Translations under genes and position numbers: made by a program
Assembly: GCA_902793845.1 (NCBI GenBank)
Contig: CADBFE010000002.1
Location: 7,157 to 65,950, forward strand
Direction of reading: 5' to 3'
Source: an uncultured Lachnospiraceae bacterium
GTDB lineage: Bacteria > Bacillota > Clostridia > Lachnospirales > Lachnospiraceae
DNA length: 58,794 nt
Shown: positions 26,604-35,905 of the stretch, in pieces
Layout: each line of letters starts with the position of its first letter
Position numbering within the stretch: position 1 is the first letter of the stretch
The notes under the pieces: model-generated
Seen by the model: the letters and a program-made list of their open reading frames with translations, nothing else
The model's database searches: none
Told to the model about the DNA's origin: nothing

Positions 26604-28079
26604 ATGGGTCTTTTTGAGAATTTTCAAAATTATAAGAAAAAAGCTATAAAGTGCATCATTTCTGCAACACTTCTTATGCTATTATTCATACCAGCAAAGC
26701 AGATAAATGCTACTGAGCTTCCGCCGGATTACACGGATTACACCGACGACGGACCGAGTACATATACGATAACGCTCTACGAGTCATACAACGCCCAGTA
26801 CGAGCTTTATGAAGAATCAATGGACAACAAATTCTTCTTTTACTGTAATGTATCAAACGGTTCGATGACTCCCGGGCCTGTGTCATTTGACATACCTGCA
26901 AATATCGTATACGCCCTGGAGAAAGACGGAGCGGATATAGCTTACACAGCACCGAACCTCATAGCAGATCAGGGCAATTACGTACTGAGACTTCAGGCTG
27001 AGTATAACGGAGACTATTACGAATCAACATTCAGATTCTCCATTAAGGAAGCCGTTAATCCTACAACAACTGATGAGACGACAACAGTTGACAGCCAGGA
27101 TGCCCAGATCGGTGAGATCACACCGGAAGACCTCGTGATCGACCCCAACGACGATGTCACGGATGAGGATATCGACAGGATCATCAATGAATCCGGCGAG
27201 GCATTTGCCGGAGAGGTTGATACAAGCGTACTCACAGGTGAAGATGTAAACAAGTACACCGGATACAGGACGGAGTTCGTTTTTGAGACAGGAATGTACA
27301 ATCTCACGTTACAGTCAGGTGAGGTCATTACTTCAAACGTACCAAACGGTGCCATCGTAAACAGCGGAGTAGCCATTACGGTTCCCGCCGGCGTTGAGAC
27401 CATAGTTTACAAAAACGGTACACTGGTTGATAATCCTTCACTTAACTTTACTGAAGACGGTTTCTACACTGTATGGTTCAATGCATCATCAGTCAGCTTT
27501 GCAAGATACTTCCCGGAGGAGAACAAATATCCGTTCATAACCTTCAGGATAATCACCAGAGGCACAGCCGATATGGAGATATTCAATGCGCCCCAGGGAT
27601 TCAAGATCGTCGGTATCACAGATAAAGACGAGATATCCATTAAGAATTCCGAAGGTGGTGACTCGCTCTTACTTGATTACTACTGGATGACAAATGAGGG
27701 TGTATACAACTTCACCGTTCAGGACATGTCAACAGGTAATCAGTACAAGGTCAGGATCGACAGAGACCTGACAAAGCCCGTGTTCTTCTTATCAGGAACC
27801 GACAGCAAGGTAACGCTCCAGTTCGGATGCGAGGATGTGGCTAATGTACTCTTGCTCAGAAACAACAAGCAGGTAAACTTCGATGGCAAGACCATTGAGG
27901 GTAAAGGCAATTACCACATTGAGGTAACCGACTACGCCGGCAATACCACAATAGCCGACTTTGAACTGAAAGACAGTTTTAATGTCGGAACATTTTTCAC
28001 TGTAATACTTCTCCTTATCGGAGGATGTGCAGCATTTGTATTTATTCGTTATCACAGAACATGTATGAGGATCAGATAG
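26604..28079 (+). CDS. membrane-anchored surface protein with Ig-like repeats, paralogue 1
   Basis: 491 residues. A signal peptide spans residues ~1-37 (hydrophobic core CIISATLLMLLFIPA). A long extracytoplasmic part of beta-rich, Ig-like segments follows, then a C-terminal membrane helix (FFTVILLLIGGCAAFVFI) and a short basic tail. Landmarks shared with the protein at 35906 are VPNGAIVNSGV, YKNGTLVDNP...GFYTVWF, NAPQGFKIVGI and VTDYAGNTTIADFEL. A Thr/Asp-rich linker sits near residues 150-200. It may form the outer part of the machine or an adhesin presenting it to a target cell. Bases 26654-26685, within the signal-peptide codons, carry a perfect copy of the locus promoter layout. Confidence 0.8.
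   Translation: MGLFENFQNYKKKAIKCIISATLLMLLFIPAKQINATELPPDYTDYTDDGPSTYTITLYESYNAQYELYEESMDNKFFFYCNVSNGSMTPGPVSFDIPANIVYALEKDGADIAYTAPNLIADQGNYVLRLQAEYNGDYYESTFRFSIKEAVNPTTTDETTTVDSQDAQIGEITPEDLVIDPNDDVTDEDIDRIINESGEAFAGEVDTSVLTGEDVNKYTGYRTEFVFETGMYNLTLQSGEVITSNVPNGAIVNSGVAITVPAGVETIVYKNGTLVDNPSLNFTEDGFYTVWFNASSVSFARYFPEENKYPFITFRIITRGTADMEIFNAPQGFKIVGITDKDEISIKNSEGGDSLLLDYYWMTNEGVYNFTVQDMSTGNQYKVRIDRDLTKPVFFLSGTDSKVTLQFGCEDVANVLLLRNNKQVNFDGKTIEGKGNYHIEVTDYAGNTTIADFELKDSFNVGTFFTVILLLIGGCAAFVFIRYHRTCMRIR
26654..26685 (+). promoter_or_regulatory. P4: SARP-type tandem-repeat promoter inside a coding region
   Basis: CATCATT (26654-26660) and CAACACT (26665-26671) are spaced 11 bp, and eight bases separate the second from TATTAT (26680-26685). 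The upstream 45 bases also resemble those of P2, including TTTTTGAGAA at the same distance. It lies within the signal-peptide codons of the surface protein gene, so it could only serve the genes after it (VirB6, VirB4) unless it is a relic. Confidence 0.5.
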
Positions 28080-28112
28080 CAGGATCCTCCAAAAGTATAA
28101 AGGGAAAAGCTT

Positions 28113-29474
28113 ATGAGTTCCTTCGCAGAATTTCTCTCAGGCATACTGGGAGCCATATTTGAAAATATATTAAGCCCACTCCTGACAGAGTTCTTCAAGT
28201 TTGTTGTCTATACAGTTATAGACATCATAAAGGATGCATTTGCGTGGCTGTTCTACTACGGATTCACGACACTTCTGTCATGTATCAGAGTCATGTCGGA
28301 TCTGTTTGAATTCTTTGCCGGAACTACCAGAGGAAATGTCATCGTTGAGGGACAGCAGACCACTGTACTCCAGGCACTGTTTGAGTTCGATGCCGTCAAG
28401 CAGATGTTCGGACTCTTTACCGTCATCGGTATGTTCCTGGCACTGATGTTCTCGATTATAGCAACCATGAGATCCATGTCAGACATGACACTGGACAATA
28501 AAAACCCTATCAGCAAGGTTATCACAAATGCGATGAAGGCTTTCATCACATTCGCGATTATACCTATCCTCTGCATCTTCTTAATGCAGCTCTCGACGAT
28601 AATCGTCACAGCCATTGACTCAGGCAGCAAGGCAATAGCCAATACCAATGCAGACAATATCGATGAGATCCTCTGGCTCAACTGTTCAATGGATGCAGCC
28701 AAAAACGATTCATGGAATGTCTCAAAGGCATCTGATGAAAACAGGGAAAAGATCATGCGCGGTGACGATGCCGTGAGAAAGCCCTACCTCACAGGTACCA
28801 AGAGCTACATGTATGTAGACGGTGAAGCTGAGAATGACTTTGAACTCGGCAAGTTTGACTACATTCAGGGTTATGTCAGCAGTATCCTCGTCATACTGAT
28901 GCTGGCCGGATCGATCATGATATTTATCGCCAGACTGTTTGAACTTCTGGTTCTCTATATAGTAGGTCCCATCTTTGCAGCGTCCATAGCCAACGACGGC
29001 GGAGAGATGTTCAAGCAGTGGAAGGATATGTTTATAGCAAAATTCTTTGCCGGATACACAATGGTATTCGGAATGAGACTTTATCTCCTCATCGTCCCTG
29101 TAATATGCGGCAGCTCAATATCATTTGAGTCAGCTACCCAGGCGACAGGTCAGGAGTACGCAGCATTCAAGTCAGTGATCCAGATATTCATAGTACTTGG
29201 CGGTGCGTATGCGGTTTACAAGTCTCAGACAATGATCATCAGACTCCTCTCAGTCGAGGCTTCAATGCAGGCCCAGGATATTGCAGGTGCAGGCGTCGGA
29301 GTCATGAGCATGGGAATGGGCGCAGCCAAAGTCCTTGCCAAGGCCTCTTACAACAATATTAAGGGCAACAAGGGTGACAAGGGTGATCTTAAGGAACTGA
29401 AAGAAAAGAAAGATGAGGGTGGCTCTTCTGACAGCGGAAACGCTTACAAGGGCGGCAACCCTACAGGATCATAA
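28113..29474 (+). CDS. VirB6/TrbL-like polytopic T4SS channel protein 1
   Basis: 453 residues with an N-terminal hydrophobic helix pair (residues ~10-50), then about five more membrane helices up to residue ~380. An extracytoplasmic loop of about 80 residues lies near 175-255. The Gly/Lys/Asp-rich cytoplasmic tail ends YKGGNPTGS. Order and spacing of helices match the 777-residue protein that follows (for example EGQQTTVLQAL versus EGQQMTLLDAV, and FAASIANDGGEMFKQWKDMF versus CTMPLDDGEKFKKWKDLF), so the two are paralogues. VirB6-like proteins form the inner-membrane channel of T4SS. It lies 33 bp after the surface-protein gene. Confidence 0.85.
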   Translation: MSSFAEFLSGILGAIFENILSPLLTEFFKFVVYTVIDIIKDAFAWLFYYGFTTLLSCIRVMSDLFEFFAGTTRGNVIVEGQQTTVLQALFEFDAVKQMFGLFTVIGMFLALMFSIIATMRSMSDMTLDNKNPISKVITNAMKAFITFAIIPILCIFLMQLSTIIVTAIDSGSKAIANTNADNIDEILWLNCSMDAAKNDSWNVSKASDENREKIMRGDDAVRKPYLTGTKSYMYVDGEAENDFELGKFDYIQGYVSSILVILMLAGSIMIFIARLFELLVLYIVGPIFAASIANDGGEMFKQWKDMFIAKFFAGYTMVFGMRLYLLIVPVICGSSISFESATQATGQEYAAFKSVIQIFIVLGGAYAVYKSQTMIIRLLSVEASMQAQDIAGAGVGVMSMGMGAAKVLAKASYNNIKGNKGDKGDLKELKEKKDEGGSSDSGNAYKGGNPTGS

Positions 29475-29527
29475 TTATAAAACAGGCAGCAGTTTAATTT
29501 TTAAAAGATATAAAAGGATGATGCGTT

Positions 29528-31861
29528 ATGAGAATGGCATACCTCGGATTGTTTTCGTCAATCTTTAACTGGGTATTCAACAAAATACTGGCACCGATTA
29601 TTAAATTCATTGCGAATATCTTAAGCGTCGTATTTGAGTTCATATTTAATAATATCCTGATGCCCATACTTACTCTTGTATTCAAGACAGTATTCCCCTG
29701 GCTGATAAAGCTCCTGGTCGAAATATTGTCGGAGGCTTTGTACACGGTACTGGCCCTGATATGCAAGATACTGGACTATATAGGAGAGATGTTTGACATA
29801 TTCTCCGGTGCAGCCAAGGTCACATACGAAGGTCAGCAGATGACACTTCTTGATGCGGTCATCAGTATGAAATCGGTACAGATGATGTTCGGACTCATCG
29901 TGATAGTAGCCATGTTCCTGGCGGTCATCTTCGCAGTCATCGCAGTTGCCAAGTCGGGACTTGATTTTGACTTTGAGAACAAGCGTCCTGTAGGAGCTGT
30001 CATGAGAGCACTGTTAAAGACTTTCATCAACTTCCTCCTCATCCAGCTGGTTGTATATTTTATCCTCGCTGTATCAGGTGTCGTCCTGACGGCGATGACG
30101 GAGGGTAGCTCGGCTATAATGGGCACCAACGGTGAGGGCCAGGCCATGGATACGACCCTCGGACGAGTGGTACTCTCGGTTGCATCTCTGGATGCATCAA
30201 AAAATGCTTCGGACAACATTTCATCCGGTGGCTCGGATCTATTTACAAAGGGCAACAGAGCCCTGCTCTATAACAAAAACGGTATAGATTATCGGGATAA
30301 TGACGAAGTTGAAAAGTATTTCGATTTTGCAAAATTTGACTTCCTGACAGGAGCGGTCGTAGTCATATTCCTGGTAGTCATACTGGCAATAGCTTCGATA
30401 GTCTTCGTCCAGAGGCTCTTTGAGATAGCGATACTGTACTGTATCAGTCCTCTATTTATATGTACGATGCCCCTTGATGACGGAGAGAAATTCAAAAAGT
30501 GGAAAGACCTCTTCCTCGGTAAAGTTTTCGGAGGATACGGTTCGGTACTTGCGATGAAGCTTTATCTCCTCCTCATTCCCTTTATCATGGGCAACACGAT
30601 CAAGTGGGGAGCCAGCTCGGATGAAGCGACATACATTATAAAGATAATATTCCTCATGGGTGGCGCATATGCACTCATCAAGGTAGGCCCGATGGTAACC
30701 ACACTCATCAACTGGCAGGCAGGTCAGGCAGAGAGCAGTACCAATGCAATGGTTACTGCAAAGGCCGGCGGCTATATCAGGCAGGGTGTCATGAAGACAG
30801 CTGCTGCTGCAGGCAAGTATATGGGTAAAGGACTCAGGGCTGCCGGAGGCAAAGCCATCGGCGCCATGGGATTTGGCGGAGAGAACAAGAAGGTTGCTGA
30901 TGAAAAGTGGAATAAACTCCAGAAGAATCAGCAGGCTGGATTTAAGGATAAACCTCTTAACTCAATAGAGGATCAGGAAAAGAAGAACGATCCAAACAGA
31001 GAACTCAAGGATGAGATCGCTAAGGAATTCGGACTTAAGCCCGGTGGTGGCGGCGGAGGCGGAGCAGCAGCACCTGCAGCAGGCGGTGACAGAAAGCTCA
31101 AAGGCAATGAGAAGAATATTAAGACGCCAAACAGAAATGCGGCTTCCAAGGCAGACCTTCCCAAGGATGGTTCAAACAGTATGATATTTGCCGGTGGTGG
31201 CAAGGGCCATGCTAAAGAAAAGAGCAAATTCGATAAGTTTATGAATGCGGCTCACCGTATCCTGCCTCACAAACAGAACAAGGACGGCAGCTACAGCTTT
31301 GGATTCCTGGGATTCAGGGTTAACTACGATAAGGACGGTAACAGAACAGGATTTAAGGTTCCGTGTGCAAGCTTTGAATATGGCAAGGATGGCAAGGCTC
31401 ATCTGACAAGCGTCAATGCAGCAGGTCTCTTCAAACTTAAGAGATCCGGTCAAACCGGAGCGATGCATCTGTCAGACATTCCTGCAATCGGACTTCGAAG
31501 AGTCGAGGGATCAAACGGAAAGTTCTTCACATCAAGAGCCGGATTTGGTCTCGTCAACAGGGCAGAAGGCAGCGACGGTCAGATTCATACAAGCAGTGTT
31601 CTCGGTGGACTTTACACTGCTCAGGAGGACCCGAACGGCAAGTTCCATATGTCTTCTATCGCAGGTATGAAGTTCGGTATGTCATATAACAAGGAGAACG
31701 ACCAGTACGAAGTAAGCGGATGCCGTGTAGGAAACTTCATATTCGGAGGCGGCTCGGCTGCAAACTACGATATGGACAATGACAAGAAACCAGCTTGGAA
31801 GAATGAGCTGCCGGCTAAGCCCGCGGCTAATCCGCCGGCTAATCCCCCGGCAGGTAATTAA
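29528..31861 (+). CDS. VirB6/TrbL-like T4SS channel protein 2 with long repeat-bearing cytoplasmic tail
   Basis: 777 residues. The membrane part (to about residue 400) is paralogous to the preceding gene. After it comes a soluble tail: a Gly/Ala/Pro linker near residue ~505-525, a basic stretch (KGHAKEKSKFDKFMNAAHR), then a region at about 600-720 of imperfect ~20-residue repeats. These repeats follow the pattern GxFHxSSxxG or GKFFTSRAGFGL, like small beta-solenoid turns. The C-terminus is Pro/Ala-rich (PAANPPANPPAGN). Tails of VirB6 proteins can engage substrates or partners; the repeat domain here is unusual and I know no named family for it. AGGATG precedes ATG 29528. Confidence 0.82.
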   Translation: MRMAYLGLFSSIFNWVFNKILAPIIKFIANILSVVFEFIFNNILMPILTLVFKTVFPWLIKLLVEILSEALYTVLALICKILDYIGEMFDIFSGAAKVTYEGQQMTLLDAVISMKSVQMMFGLIVIVAMFLAVIFAVIAVAKSGLDFDFENKRPVGAVMRALLKTFINFLLIQLVVYFILAVSGVVLTAMTEGSSAIMGTNGEGQAMDTTLGRVVLSVASLDASKNASDNISSGGSDLFTKGNRALLYNKNGIDYRDNDEVEKYFDFAKFDFLTGAVVVIFLVVILAIASIVFVQRLFEIAILYCISPLFICTMPLDDGEKFKKWKDLFLGKVFGGYGSVLAMKLYLLLIPFIMGNTIKWGASSDEATYIIKIIFLMGGAYALIKVGPMVTTLINWQAGQAESSTNAMVTAKAGGYIRQGVMKTAAAAGKYMGKGLRAAGGKAIGAMGFGGENKKVADEKWNKLQKNQQAGFKDKPLNSIEDQEKKNDPNRELKDEIAKEFGLKPGGGGGGGAAAPAAGGDRKLKGNEKNIKTPNRNAASKADLPKDGSNSMIFAGGGKGHAKEKSKFDKFMNAAHRILPHKQNKDGSYSFGFLGFRVNYDKDGNRTGFKVPCASFEYGKDGKAHLTSVNAAGLFKLKRSGQTGAMHLSDIPAIGLRRVEGSNGKFFTSRAGFGLVNRAEGSDGQIHTSSVLGGLYTAQEDPNGKFHMSSIAGMKFGMSYNKENDQYEVSGCRVGNFIFGGGSAANYDMDNDKKPAWKNELPAKPAANPPANPPAGN

Positions 31862-31915
31862 TGACTCCGGAAACAATAATAACAATAAATGATTAAATTT
31901 GAGGGTGGGACGTAA

Positions 31916-34690
31916 ATGAGAATCATACCTAAGAAAACACGAGTAAGACTTGAATTTTTCAAGGGAATCGGCGTAGTCGATCTGATAGTCGCTCTGTGCG
32001 GCGCAGGACTGGCACTGGCAGTATTCGTATCGGATCTGCCGGGTCACCTGGTCATATCGATCATCCTTGCGGTGATTGTGATCGGCCTGGTATTCCCTGT
32101 CGATGACGACAGAGGATATCTGATGCTGTACAACGCATTGCTTTATATCTCCAGGTACAAGGTATTTACCAAGGAGAAAGATGAAAAAGCCGGAAAGGAG
32201 AGAGTATATTCCCCCGGCTTTGCCGGCGTTATGCAGAAGATGTTTGATTTTAAGAAATCAAAGCCTACCATATATGACATAACTCCCTTCACCGGTGTTG
32301 ATGACTGCTATATCGAATATGGCAAGGAGTATTACGGATGCGCTGTTGAGATTTCTCCTGTTGAGTTCAAGTTTTATACAGAGAGACGCCAGGATGCGAC
32401 CATCGACAGGATGTTTGGTTCGGTTCTGCGTACTATTGCAGGCAACGACAGCGCCGAGCTTATCAAGATCGAGCGTCCCATCATATTTGATTCATATATC
32501 AAATCAGAGGACAACAAGCTCGTAGAGATTAAGGAAGCATACCTTAACGGACTCCTTAACGACGATGAGCTGACAAAACGAGTAGCCATCATTGAGGACC
32601 GTAAGGAAAAGATCAAGAATCTCAACAAAAAGGACAAGGTTTATACAGATTTCCATTACATCGTATTTTACGGTCAGGACAAAAAGGCATTAAAGGCCCA
32701 GGCCCTCGATATGATAAATGTCATGAGACAGGCCGATGTAAACTGCAAGCTCCTCGGAGAAAAAGAACTCGTAATCTTCCTTAAGTACGGTTACGGCAAG
32801 GATTTCGATGAGCGTGAAGCATACAAGCTCACAAAGGATCAGTACCTTGACTGGATCCTGCCAAATACTATCGAGATGACAGCCCGCCAGGTAAAGTATG
32901 ACGGACTCATCACCCATACACTCAGGGTTAAGGATTATCCTACAGTAGTTACAAATGCATGGGGCGCAGAGCTCTTTAACATGCCTAATACCAAGGTGAC
33001 CATGAAGATAAGACCTGTAGACAGATACAAGGCAGTCAGACAGATTGACCACGCCCTTGAGGAAGTCAGGAGCCAGTACGGCGAGACAGGCAAGGCTTCA
33101 AAATCCATGGAACTCGAAACTCACTACAATACATTAAGTGAGGTGCTCTCGAGACTCCAGGGAGATAATGAGACCCTCTTTAATGTCAACATATATGTGA
33201 CCATATATGACAAGGATCTCACCAAGAAAGAAGAGAACTACAAAAAGGGTATCAAGGCGGATGATGAATATTACGGAATCCCCATTAAGAAAAAGATCAA
33301 GCGTACTCTCTCGGAAGGCAGCTTCAAGACAACTGACATGCTCATGCTCCAGTTTGAGGCATATGCTTCATCATGTGTATCCGCATATGATGCATTAAAG
33401 GGTGAGAGCCGCGGTATCCACTCATCATCAGTGGCAGCCGTATTCCCTTACGTATTCAAGACTCTTAATGACAAGAACGGTATCTGCATCGGCGAATCCA
33501 ACGGACTCCCTGTATTTATCGACTTCTTCAAGAGAGACAAGGACCGTGTCAACAGCAACGTCGTGATCATCGGTAAGTCCGGTTCCGGTAAATCGTATGC
33601 GACAAAAACACTTTTGGCAAACCTTGCGGCTGAAAACTCCAAGATATTCATCCTCGACCCCGAGAACGAGTATTACGAGATGGCCAAAAATTTTGACGGC
33701 AAGATCATCGATGTAGGTAGTGCCACCCAGGGACGACTTAATCCGTTCAATATCATCGCAGCCCTCGACGACAGCGAGGAGGATGATGACGGAGAGGCAA
33801 CTGCTTCATCAAGCTACAATGTACATCTTCAGTTCCTCGAGGAGTTCTTTACTCAGATTCTCCCCGGTATGGATGCGGATGCCAAGGAATACTTAAACAA
33901 CATCATCGTGCGTATGTATGATGACAAGGGTATCGACGAATATACGGATTTAAGCAAGCTTAAGCCTGAGGATTATCCTACATTTGACGATCTCTATGAC
34001 AAGATCTTAAATGATTACCAGTTCTCACAGGGTGAGTACTCAAAGCAGAACCTCCGTACACTTCTTAACTACGTATCGAAGTTTGCTTCCGGAGGACGTA
34101 ACTCCCTTATCTGGAACGGACCTGCATCAGTCAGCACAGATGAAAACTTTATCGTATTCAACTTCCAGTCACTGCTGGCCAATAAGAACAATACTGTTGC
34201 CAATGCCCAGATGCTCCTCGTACTCAAGTACATAGACAACGAGGTCATCAAGAACAGGGATTACAATATCAAGTATGGTGCAAACAGAAAGATCATAGTA
34301 GTAATCGATGAGGCCCATGTATTCATCGATGCCAAGTATCCTATCGCCCTTGACTTTATGTTCCAGCTGGCAAAGCGTATCCGTAAGTACAGCGGTATGC
34401 AGATCATCATCACCCAGAACGTAAAGGACTTTGTAGGTACCCAGGAGCTTGCGAGAAAGTCTACAGCCATCATCAATGCCAGCCAGTATTCATTCATATT
34501 CCCGCTGGCACCCAACGATATGGCAGATCTCTGTACCCTTTACGAAAAGGCCGGAGCTATCAACGAGAGCGAGCAGGATGACATCATCAACAACGGTAGA
34601 GGCCGTGCTTTCGTGGTGACATCACCTGCCGAGCGTACCAATGTCAGCATCATTGCCGACGAAGGTGTTGAGCGTCTGTTTACGATATAA
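31916..34690 (+). CDS. PrgI-VirB4 fusion, T4SS ATPase
   Basis: 924 residues. The first ~90 are PrgI/VirB3-like: a basic RIIPKKTRV start and two membrane helices (LIVALCGAGLALAVFV and LVISIILAVIVIGLVFP). They are fused to a VirB4 ATPase. The middle domain (~130-500) is the usual VirB4 N-terminal part, followed by Walker A GKSGSGKS (Lys559) and Walker B VVIDEAHVFID (Asp798, Glu799). The closing ITQNVKDF motif is typical. VirB4 powers assembly and substrate passage. PrgI is a separate gene in many Gram-positive systems, so the fusion is a useful marker. It lies 54 bp after the VirB6-like gene. Confidence 0.92.
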   Translation: MRIIPKKTRVRLEFFKGIGVVDLIVALCGAGLALAVFVSDLPGHLVISIILAVIVIGLVFPVDDDRGYLMLYNALLYISRYKVFTKEKDEKAGKERVYSPGFAGVMQKMFDFKKSKPTIYDITPFTGVDDCYIEYGKEYYGCAVEISPVEFKFYTERRQDATIDRMFGSVLRTIAGNDSAELIKIERPIIFDSYIKSEDNKLVEIKEAYLNGLLNDDELTKRVAIIEDRKEKIKNLNKKDKVYTDFHYIVFYGQDKKALKAQALDMINVMRQADVNCKLLGEKELVIFLKYGYGKDFDEREAYKLTKDQYLDWILPNTIEMTARQVKYDGLITHTLRVKDYPTVVTNAWGAELFNMPNTKVTMKIRPVDRYKAVRQIDHALEEVRSQYGETGKASKSMELETHYNTLSEVLSRLQGDNETLFNVNIYVTIYDKDLTKKEENYKKGIKADDEYYGIPIKKKIKRTLSEGSFKTTDMLMLQFEAYASSCVSAYDALKGESRGIHSSSVAAVFPYVFKTLNDKNGICIGESNGLPVFIDFFKRDKDRVNSNVVIIGKSGSGKSYATKTLLANLAAENSKIFILDPENEYYEMAKNFDGKIIDVGSATQGRLNPFNIIAALDDSEEDDDGEATASSSYNVHLQFLEEFFTQILPGMDADAKEYLNNIIVRMYDDKGIDEYTDLSKLKPEDYPTFDDLYDKILNDYQFSQGEYSKQNLRTLLNYVSKFASGGRNSLIWNGPASVSTDENFIVFNFQSLLANKNNTVANAQMLLVLKYIDNEVIKNRDYNIKYGANRKIIVVIDEAHVFIDAKYPIALDFMFQLAKRIRKYSGMQIIITQNVKDFVGTQELARKSTAIINASQYSFIFPLAPNDMADLCTLYEKAGAINESEQDDIINNGRGRAFVVTSPAERTNVSIIADEGVERLFTI

Positions 34691-34711
34691 CCCCCGGAGG
34701 TTTAGGTTAAT

Positions 34712-35518
34712 ATGAAGAGTTTATTAAAGAAAATCACAATAGCATGCATGACCGTCCTGACAGCATTTACCGTGGCAGGATGCGGCAATGCCCAGACAGA
34801 TACATCAGTTACGGATATCATAGCGAGAGGCTCTTTCAGAGTAGCGATCCCCGATTATGATACATCCCTCCTCTACTACGATACCGAGGCAGGCGCCTTC
34901 AGAGGTACCGAGGCGGAAGTCATCGATGTCATCGCCACTTCTCTCGGTGTACCTGTTCAGTATGTGGAGGTACCAAAGGCAGAGCTCATGCTGGCAGTAG
35001 CAAACGGCAATGCTGATGTAGCTATCGGCTATATCGATCAGAATTCATCGTCTCTCCAGAACTATGGCAAGACTCTGAGCTACGGAGGCGAGAATCTCTA
35101 CGTCGTATCACCTAAGGGTGTATATGTAGGCAGCCTCACGGTATTCAAGGACAACAAGGTCGGAGTATCAAATCTCATCGATCAGAATGCATACGGACCC
35201 GTATACAACTGCGGCGCCGCAGAAGTCCTCATATATGACAATTCCCAGAGCGTTATCGCAGCTCTTTCAAATGACGAGATAGAGGGATATGTCTGCTACC
35301 AGTCAGAAGCCCAGTATCTCATATCAACAGGAGATTTCCAGGTACAGAGCTGTGTAGACCTTGACAGAGAAGAGTTTGTAATAGGTACGCTGGCATCAAA
35401 TACAGAGCTGATCAGCGGTTCAAACAACCTGATCCAGATGTACCTCGAGGGCAAGAAAGCAGCATCATGGATGCCCCAGCCTGAAGTAACCGAGGAGCAG
35501 GCAGCACCCGCCCAGTAA
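34712..35518 (+). CDS. solute-binding (family 3) type lipoprotein within the T4SS operon
   Basis: 268 residues. A lipoprotein signal ends at Cys24 (TVAGC). The rest follows the amino-acid-binding SBP_bac_3 pattern: IIARGSFRVAIPDYD, GTEAEVIDVIATSLGVPVQYVEVP, LMLAVANGNADVAIGYI and a later lobe near NKVGVSNLIDQ. The C-terminus is short and Pro/Glu/Ala-rich. No ABC permease or ATPase gene is near, so transport is unlikely. A sensory or structural role at the outer face of the secretion machine is inferred. A CCGGAGG site precedes ATG 34712, 21 bp after virB4. Confidence 0.82.
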   Translation: MKSLLKKITIACMTVLTAFTVAGCGNAQTDTSVTDIIARGSFRVAIPDYDTSLLYYDTEAGAFRGTEAEVIDVIATSLGVPVQYVEVPKAELMLAVANGNADVAIGYIDQNSSSLQNYGKTLSYGGENLYVVSPKGVYVGSLTVFKDNKVGVSNLIDQNAYGPVYNCGAAEVLIYDNSQSVIAALSNDEIEGYVCYQSEAQYLISTGDFQVQSCVDLDREEFVIGTLASNTELISGSNNLIQMYLEGKKAASWMPQPEVTEEQAAPAQ

Positions 35519-35577
35519 GGTTTATATCATCCCGGTAAGGATTCTAAAGATAAGTAAAAGTATGAGAGGTGATTATT

Positions 35578-35874
35578 ATGGCATATTTTGACAGTCCCAA
35601 AAACAGAGCACTCTGGAACAAAGAGTTGGCTTCATTAAGAAAGATGAAGGAAGACCGTCAGTCAGGTAAAGTACCTGCAGTGACAGCCGAGGCTTCTGAA
35701 AAACCGGATATGAGCATGAGAAATCTTCGCAATATGCATCGTGTCCGCACAAGCTACAAGGAACTTCTCGCAGAGGAGACTTCTGAGATCAAGGCACGCA
35801 GGTCGGCAGGCATGACCAAGGCCGTTGAAAAGAATGTGCAGAAGACAAAGTCTGCACCTTCAATGAGTCTGTAA
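35578..35874 (+). CDS. 98-residue basic hypothetical protein in the T4SS operon
   Basis: 98 residues from ATG 35578, preceded by AGAGGTGA; a GTG at 35569 is within that site. It opens MAYFDSPKNRALWNKELASL, is helical and basic, and has no signal peptide or membrane segment. I have an impression of similar N-termini in small genes of Gram-positive conjugative elements, but cannot name a family. The tail (QKTKSAPSMSL) resembles the ends of the effector-like proteins, so it could be a small substrate or a cytoplasmic accessory factor. Confidence 0.65.
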   Translation: MAYFDSPKNRALWNKELASLRKMKEDRQSGKVPAVTAEASEKPDMSMRNLRNMHRVRTSYKELLAEETSEIKARRSAGMTKAVEKNVQKTKSAPSMSL

Positions 35875-35905
35875 TTATCCGGCTAAAATCTACAGGAGAA
35901 ATGCG

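Noticed and set aside
34712..35518. ABC amino-acid transporter operon
   Set aside because: Only the binding protein is present; neighbours are VirB4 and a small hypothetical gene, with no permease or ABC ATPase.
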